Position numbers and translations under genes: made by a program
Part shown: piece after piece, positions 43,142-48,026 of the stretch
Numbering within the stretch: the first letter of the stretch is position 1
How the letters are laid out: each line of letters starts with the position of its first letter
From: JADHLJ01 sp038118725
GTDB taxonomy: Bacteria; Pseudomonadota; Alphaproteobacteria; Thalassobaculales; Thalassobaculaceae
DNA length: 48,026 nt
Assembly: GCA_038118725.1 (NCBI GenBank)
Contig: JAYOIK010000034.1
Span: 1-48,026, forward strand
Direction of reading: 5' to 3'
The notes under the pieces: model-generated
Database searches by the model: none
What the model was told of the DNA's origin: nothing
Seen by the model: the letters and a program-made list of their open reading frames with translations, nothing else

Positions 43142-44812
43142 TTAGTCCGGCGGGCCGACAAGGAAGGACCCGGTGAAGGTTTTGCCAAACCCCTTGAGAT
43201 CCGGATTCAGGAATGCCTGACGCTCCTGAACGCAGTGGTTCTCGGGCTTGTTCGCGACTTTTTCGGATGCGTCCTTGCCCAGAACCATCCGGTGACAGGA
43301 CAGGCATGAGATCCCGTCCCGAGCCAAGGCGCCGTAATTGGCGTGCTCGGCTGATGGATTGCCGGCGGGATAGGGAACGGCGTTCGCCATTTCCCGCCCG
43401 AAAGTCCCACAGCTCTGGTCGGTGACATTCCCGGCCTCGAAGGCCTTCATGTACTGATCGATGCCATATTGGCGCTGACCCATGAAGCCGTGGCAGCCGA
43501 GACAGGTGTTTTCCACGACAGGAGCGATGGGCTTGTTAAAGGTCTGGGTTTCGCTGGCCAGTTGGGCGAAGAAAATCGGGTCGCGCCCGGCCAAGCCCAT
43601 GGGCGAGGTGCGCCACGTCCCGTAGGGCGAGTGGTTCCACAGGGTCGGCTTGGTGTTGGAATCCGCCTGCCCCGAGGTGATATCCACGTAAGGCAGCTTC
43701 GCCTGTTCCGCGGGGGTCACGGGGACGGTCATGTCGAACTGCAAACCGGTGCTGCCGGCGTCATGACAGCCAAGACATTGGTCCGACGTGAGGTACTCGC
43801 TGTGGACCGAGGGGCCGCCGGCCTCGACATAGACGTTGTCGTAGGTCTCCGAGGGCATCTTGCTGACATTGCCGTAGGTCGGGCGTGGCTCATTCTTCCA
43901 CGGCCAGGGGAACGCGGCGGTGAACTCGGGGTTGTAGTCGAAGAGCGGCTGTCCGAGCCGCGGCGCCAGGTCTCCCGGCAGAACCGCCACCGGGTGATTG
44001 GAGGCCATGTCCGGCGAGGCATCATCATCCTGGGAAAGGAAAACCAGCGGTCGTCCGGTTTCCCCTTCGATATTCTTGGAAGACGAGAATGTAAAATTGT
44101 CCCGCGCCGAGGCGTGGCAGTTCACGCAATATTGGCCAAAGCCCATATTCGGGAGGTTGTTGGCGTTGTTGTTCGCCGGATAGTCATTGGTGAACCCCGT
44201 GAACCCGTACCAGCCCCAGAACCAACCATCGTGACTGGCATCGTTGTCGCGAATCATGATCGCCGCGCCGTGCGGTGTCGGAAGCAGCCGCTCGGGTTTG
44301 ACGTCGGCGCATTTCGAGGCTGGGGAGGCGTACATCTCCTTGATGATCATCGCCCCGTCGGGAATAACCTCCTTATCCTTCTTTGCGTGCTCGTCGGCGG
44401 CGGTGCGGTTCTTCTTGATCCACTCATACATGACCGGCGAGTACCAGATCACCACCGGCGCGTGGGTTCCAAAGTACTTTCCGACCCACTCTCCGTTGAT
44501 AAGGGTGGCGGTTCCTGGACCGGTATCGCGCACGAACTTGTCACGAACCCAGCCGGAGGATTTGTCCCGGTGGCAGAAGTTGATGAAGAAGCGGTTGAGA
44601 TTGTCCTGGTACTCGGCAAGCGGGTAAGCGGAGGGGTCCTTGACGGTTTCCCAGAGCGTTTTGCAATGATCCTTGGCCTCCTGGGTCGCGGGGATCAGGT
44701 CGGCATCGGTTTCCTGTGGGCAGGACCCGGCCATGGCCGAGGAAAACCCAAGGATCATGGAGGTAAACACCGCGCCGACGGCCAGGACTCGTCTTTTCAT
44801 CAAGGAATGCAT
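43142..44812 (-). CDS. multiheme cytochrome c, N-terminal half ending at an in-frame TAA
   Basis: A 556-codon frame starting with a signal peptide (MKRRVLAVGAVFTSMILGFS; ATG 44812 follows a G-rich ribosome site) and holding four CxxCH motifs: CVNCH, CLGCH, CLGCH and CLSCH. It stops at TAA (43144-43142) right after VGPPD, a place where similar large multiheme cytochromes continue. The whole polypeptide would be periplasmic or cell-surface, electron-carrying, with six c-type hemes. No partner genes (quinol oxidase, membrane anchor, maturation factors) are nearby. Upstream lies an AT-rich 440-base gap, likely with the promoter. Confidence 0.82.
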   Translation of the reverse strand: MHSLMKRRVLAVGAVFTSMILGFSSAMAGSCPQETDADLIPATQEAKDHCKTLWETVKDPSAYPLAEYQDNLNRFFINFCHRDKSSGWVRDKFVRDTGPGTATLINGEWVGKYFGTHAPVVIWYSPVMYEWIKKNRTAADEHAKKDKEVIPDGAMIIKEMYASPASKCADVKPERLLPTPHGAAIMIRDNDASHDGWFWGWYGFTGFTNDYPANNNANNLPNMGFGQYCVNCHASARDNFTFSSSKNIEGETGRPLVFLSQDDDASPDMASNHPVAVLPGDLAPRLGQPLFDYNPEFTAAFPWPWKNEPRPTYGNVSKMPSETYDNVYVEAGGPSVHSEYLTSDQCLGCHDAGSTGLQFDMTVPVTPAEQAKLPYVDITSGQADSNTKPTLWNHSPYGTWRTSPMGLAGRDPIFFAQLASETQTFNKPIAPVVENTCLGCHGFMGQRQYGIDQYMKAFEAGNVTDQSCGTFGREMANAVPYPAGNPSAEHANYGALARDGISCLSCHRMVLGKDASEKVANKPENHCVQERQAFLNPDLKGFGKTFTGSFLVGPPD

Positions 44813-45020
44813 CGCCACGCCCCCAAATATTTTTAGAAGAGTAACTTAGGCTTTAGAGACTATATCTATCAATCATGTTCCGACGAGATTCTATGTGAAA
44901 TTTTGGTTATGATCGACTAGTAGGGGCTGATGTTCATCAACTATTAATGGTTGTTTTGGCTACATGGTGCTCGACATTTGATCGGCATGGGGCGGGACAA
45001 TGGCGCCGGGCGGCCCCATC

Positions 45021-45223
45021 CCTCCGTCGCCCTGGCGCAAGGCGGGGCGTAGGATTTGGCAACGTGAGTGAACGATGGTCGTGGGTGGCACGCGGTTTGA
45101 GGTCCCGCCTTTCGCCAGGACGACGCTTTTGAAACGGCGGCCAATCCTGAATCAACACCAAGGCCCACACCCCTCCGTCGCCCTGGCGCACGGCAGGGCC
45201 TAGGATTTGGCAACGTGAGTGAA
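45021..45223. repeat. two 52-base repeat units and palindrome half-arms
   Basis: A 52-base unit (starts CCTCCGTCGCCCTGGCGC, ends CAACGTGAGTGAA) occurs at 45021-45072 and again at 45172-45223 with three differences. Between them lies an arm GTCCCGCCTTTCGCCAGGAC (about 45102-45121) that pairs with the first unit. They occupy the 443-base gap between the cytochrome and dehydrogenase genes, which otherwise has AT-rich promoter-like sequence near 44821-44950. Confidence 0.75.
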
Positions 45224-45255
45224 TGGCGGCCGCCGGTTGCGCGCGGGCATCGACT

Positions 45256-47685
45256 CTACCCGCGCAGACGCACTCCTTCCGGGTCGAAAGCGGGTTGTTC
45301 GAGCAACCTTGCCTTGTGCGGCTTGCCGAGGACCGCGACCTCGAACTCGGCGCCCGGGATCGCGTGTTCGGTTTTTACGAATCCCATGGCAAGCGACTTT
45401 CCGACATAGTGGCCATAAGCGCCGGAACTGACGCGCCCAACGGGAGCGCCGCCATTGGGTAGAAAGATTGGCTCTCCCCCGACCGCGTCGGCGGTGGTCG
45501 CCTCGACCTCGAAATGCACGAGTTTTTCGCGTGGCGCGTTGTCCTTGATCGCGAGATAGGCGTCGCGGCCAATGAAATCCCGTTTGTCGAGCTTGATCAG
45601 ACGGTCGAGACCGACTTCCTGCGGCCAGTACTCCGGCGAGTATTCCCGCCCCCAACTGCCGTAGCCTTTCTCGATCCGAAGCGAGAGCAGCGAGCGCGAT
45701 CCAACGGGGCGCGCGCCCAGATCCTTGCCTTCGGCCAGAAGCATGTCGAAGAGCGAAAGCTGCTGGCTCTGGTCGACATAGAGCTCCCAACCCAGATCGC
45801 CGGAGAACGAGACCCGGATGCCGACCGCGTCGATACCGCCGACGCTCATCCGGCGCGAGCGCATGAAGCGGAAAGCCTCGTTCGACAGATCCTCGTTGGT
45901 GAGGCGTTGCAGCAGGTCCCGCGCCTTGGGTCCGGCGACGTTGAAGCCGGCCTTCTCGTTGGTCAGCGAGCGCATGGTCACGCCGTCGGGCTTGTCGACC
46001 ATGTCGAAGAAGCGGCGGTGATAGCGTTCGGCCATGCCGGAGCCGACCATCAAGAATTGCTCGTCGTCGAGCTTGGTGATGGTGAAGTCGCCGGCGATGC
46101 CGCCGCGCAGGCCGATCAATGGCGTCAGGTACGAACGACCAATCTCCGCCGGGACCCGATTGGCGACGATCCGGTCCAGCCAGGCGCCGGCGCCCTTTCC
46201 GACGATCTCGTATTTGGCGAAGTTGGAGACGTCGAGAATGCCAACATTCTCACGCAGGGCTCGGCATTCCTCGCCGATCGGCGCAAAGCTGTTCTGGCGC
46301 TCGAAGCCGTAGCTTTCCTCGCGCGCCGCGTCATCCGTTGCGTAGTAAAGCGGGTGTTCCCAGCCGTAATTGAGGCCGAAAACCGCCCCCATTTCCTTCT
46401 GTCGCTCATAGGCGGGACGGGTGCGCGCGGGCCTTCCGGCCTCGCGTTCCTCGTAGGGGAAGTGGATCTTGAAGCGGTTGGAATAGCAATCCAGGGCACG
46501 CGCCTTGGTAAAGCTTTTCGAGGCCCAGTCGCCGTAACGGGCCATGTCCCAAGGAAACAGATCAAGCTCCGGCTCGCCCTCGACGATCCATTGGGCCAGC
46601 AGCATGCCGAGGCCGCCGGACTGGCTGAAGCCCGGGATGATGCCGTTGCAGCAGAAGTAGTTCTTGAGCTCCGGGACCGGGCCGAACAGGGCCGAGCTGT
46701 CCGGTGACCAGATCATCGGGCCGTTGATCACCCGCTTGATCCCGGCGCTTTCCAGAGCCGGGATACGGGCGCAAGCGCGCATGACATTATCGGAAATCCG
46801 CTCCAGGTCATCCGGGAACAGCTCATGACCGAAATCCAGCGGCGTGCCGTTCTCGGCCCAGAACCGGCCGTCTTTTTCATAGGCGCCGACCAGCAGGCCG
46901 AGGCCTTCCTGGCGCAGGTAGTATTCACCGTCTCGATCGGCTACCGAGGGCAGACGGCGGCCCAGCGCGGCGATCTCCGGGATCTCCTCGGTGACGAAAT
47001 ACTGATGTTCCATCGGGATCAGCGGCAATTCCAGTCCGGCCAGCGCCGCGACCTCGCGGCCCCAAAGCCCGGCGGCGTTGACCACCACACCGGCGTGGAT
47101 GTTGCCTTTCGGGGTCTCGACGTCCCAGCTTCCGTCCGGGCGTTGGGTCGTGCCGGTGACCGGGGTGAAGCGATGGATCTTGGCGCCGAGCTTGCGGGCG
47201 CCCGTGGCATAGGCGTGGGTCACGCCGGAGGGATCGACATTGCCGCCATCGGGCTCGAACATGATGCAGCGGATGCCGTCGAAATCGACCAGCGGATGCA
47301 GATCCTGGGCTTCCTTGACCGAAAGCTCGTGGAACTCGACCTGGAAATACCGGGCCTTGGCGGCCTGAATGCGCAGCTGATGCTCGCGGTCGGCGGTTTG
47401 CGCCAGGTAGAGCGAGCCGGGCTGGAAGATCCCGCAGCCTTGGCCGGTCTCCTTCTCCAGATCCGCGTAAAGCTGCATCGTGTAGTACTGCAGGCGTGAA
47501 ATGTTGTTGTTGTCGTGCAAGCCGTGAATGCCGGCCGCCGCGTGCCAGGTCGACCCGGATGTCAACTCATCGCGCTCCAGCAGCACCACGTCGGTCCAGC
47601 CCATCTTGGCGAGATGATAAAGAATACTACAGCCGACGAGCCCGCCGCCGATGACAACGGCCTGGGCTTGAGTTTGAAGGGCCAC
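45256..47685 (-). CDS. dimethylglycine/sarcosine dehydrogenase-like FAD-GcvT protein
   Basis: An 809-residue two-part enzyme. The N-terminal DAO domain (1-380) has AVVIGGGLVGCSILYHLAKM and LTSGSTWHAAAGIHG, the site where the FAD is attached to histidine in DMGDH and sarcosine dehydrogenase. The C-terminal 400 residues are a GcvT-like folate-binding domain (GDFTITKLDDEQFLMVGSGM, then VSFSGDLGWELYVDQSQQLS and GRDAYLAIKDNAPREKLVHF). Such proteins demethylate N-methyl amino acids and move the methyl group to tetrahydrofolate. The start is a GTG (47685) with GGGAG upstream. No folate genes are near. Dimethylglycine or sarcosine is the leading substrate, with other N-methyl amines possible. Confidence 0.9.
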   Translation of the reverse strand: MALQTQAQAVVIGGGLVGCSILYHLAKMGWTDVVLLERDELTSGSTWHAAAGIHGLHDNNNISRLQYYTMQLYADLEKETGQGCGIFQPGSLYLAQTADREHQLRIQAAKARYFQVEFHELSVKEAQDLHPLVDFDGIRCIMFEPDGGNVDPSGVTHAYATGARKLGAKIHRFTPVTGTTQRPDGSWDVETPKGNIHAGVVVNAAGLWGREVAALAGLELPLIPMEHQYFVTEEIPEIAALGRRLPSVADRDGEYYLRQEGLGLLVGAYEKDGRFWAENGTPLDFGHELFPDDLERISDNVMRACARIPALESAGIKRVINGPMIWSPDSSALFGPVPELKNYFCCNGIIPGFSQSGGLGMLLAQWIVEGEPELDLFPWDMARYGDWASKSFTKARALDCYSNRFKIHFPYEEREAGRPARTRPAYERQKEMGAVFGLNYGWEHPLYYATDDAAREESYGFERQNSFAPIGEECRALRENVGILDVSNFAKYEIVGKGAGAWLDRIVANRVPAEIGRSYLTPLIGLRGGIAGDFTITKLDDEQFLMVGSGMAERYHRRFFDMVDKPDGVTMRSLTNEKAGFNVAGPKARDLLQRLTNEDLSNEAFRFMRSRRMSVGGIDAVGIRVSFSGDLGWELYVDQSQQLSLFDMLLAEGKDLGARPVGSRSLLSLRIEKGYGSWGREYSPEYWPQEVGLDRLIKLDKRDFIGRDAYLAIKDNAPREKLVHFEVEATTADAVGGEPIFLPNGGAPVGRVSSGAYGHYVGKSLAMGFVKTEHAIPGAEFEVAVLGKPHKARLLEQPAFDPEGVRLRG

Positions 47686-47821
47686 GATGGATCTCCCGAG
47701 ATTGGGCGAGGGCTAGGAGGCTGGATCATGTCGCGCCAATGCGTCCGATACTTTGCGCGAGGCGACATCCTCGGTCCGTTCCGCGTCATCTCGGGCGCTG
47801 ATATCCGACAAGGTCAATATC

Positions 47822-48026
47822 GTCGCCCTGGCGCACGGCGGGGTCTCTCGGCATCTGCCACAAGGTTGAAAGCCCGCCGCCCCACCATGTCGCCTTGGCG
47901 AACGGCAGGGCCACTCGGCATCTGCCACGAGGCTGAAAGCCCGCCGCTCGGGTCATCCATCGCGAGGTCCTGCCTTGCGCCAGGACGACGGCTGGTGTCG
48001 GCCCTACGCAACCCGTCGCCCTGGCG
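47822..48026. repeat. tandem copies of a 59-base palindromic repeat unit at the window edge
   Basis: A unit starting GTCGCCCTGGCGCACGGC and ending GAAAGCCCGCCGC lies at 47822-47880, with a second copy at 47889-47947 (about 88 percent identical by eye) and the start of a third at 48014. An arm CGAGGTCCTGCCTTGCGCCA (about 47962-47981) plus GGACGACGG is the inverted partner. The 341-base gap after the dehydrogenase shows no gene. Confidence 0.7.

Noticed and set aside
47822..48026. CRISPR array
   Set aside because: Units are palindromic, differ from each other, have no regular spacers and no cas genes are near.

Overview
The window is a GC-rich piece of a bacterial chromosome, almost certainly from an alphaproteobacterium. 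It carries TrcR/DUF1013, DUF1192 and DUF1194 proteins, a GcvA-type LysR regulator, an rpmI-rplT-pheS-pheT block and many DAO-type amine oxidoreductases, a mix most like the Rhodospirillales. No rRNA, tRNA, insertion sequence, phage gene or CRISPR array was seen.

Layout. 1-5.8 kb: the start of an M55 D-aminopeptidase gene, a LysR regulator, a frameshifted TSUP permease, small hypotheticals, a [4Fe-4S] protein, a GbdR/CdhR-like GlxA-family regulator, TrcR and a DUF1192 protein. 5.8-12.7 kb: a MaoC hydratase, an EmrAB-type efflux pair behind a possible 19-codon leader ORF, an exported hypothetical, a carboxymuconolactone decarboxylase-like protein, a GST and an RTX calcium-binding protein. 12.8-14.9 kb: nadE and a small conserved protein.

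15-24.9 kb is the most interesting metabolic block. A PRISE-like reductase is followed by a molybdenum hydroxylase (large subunit fused to a CoxG domain, then FAD and [2Fe-2S] subunits) and an acyl-CoA ligase. After YajQ and a GFA protein comes a crotonase whose sequence resembles 2-oxoglutaroyl-CoA hydrolase. Ligase, three-subunit dehydrogenase and hydrolase are the parts of the aerobic 2-furoyl-CoA route (HmfD, HmfABC, HmfE), so furoate or a related heteroaromatic acid is the proposed substrate; this is inference. A tartronate-semialdehyde-reductase-like enzyme follows.

25-33 kb holds an SDR lacking its catalytic tyrosine, a DAO flavoprotein, a three-subunit opine/hydroxyproline-type dehydrogenase operon, an ArsC-like thiol protein, a CmcJ/NvfI-family oxygenase and a PuuE-like deacetylase gene interrupted by an in-frame TAA. 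33.4-37.7 kb is the rpmI-rplT-pheS-pheT block with a good promoter, a structured leader and an internal terminator. 37.8-41.7 kb: nudC, another DAO flavoprotein, an alpha/beta hydrolase and a DUF1194 protein. 41.7-44.8 kb is one multiheme cytochrome c gene split by an in-frame TAA. The window ends with a dimethylglycine/sarcosine-dehydrogenase-like protein and palindromic intergenic repeats.

Together the genes point to a heterotroph that lives on amines, opines or imino acids and possibly furanic acids. Three genes carry single lesions (one frameshift, two in-frame TAA codons), which are either real decay or assembly errors. All functions are from reading the translated sequence; no database search was possible.
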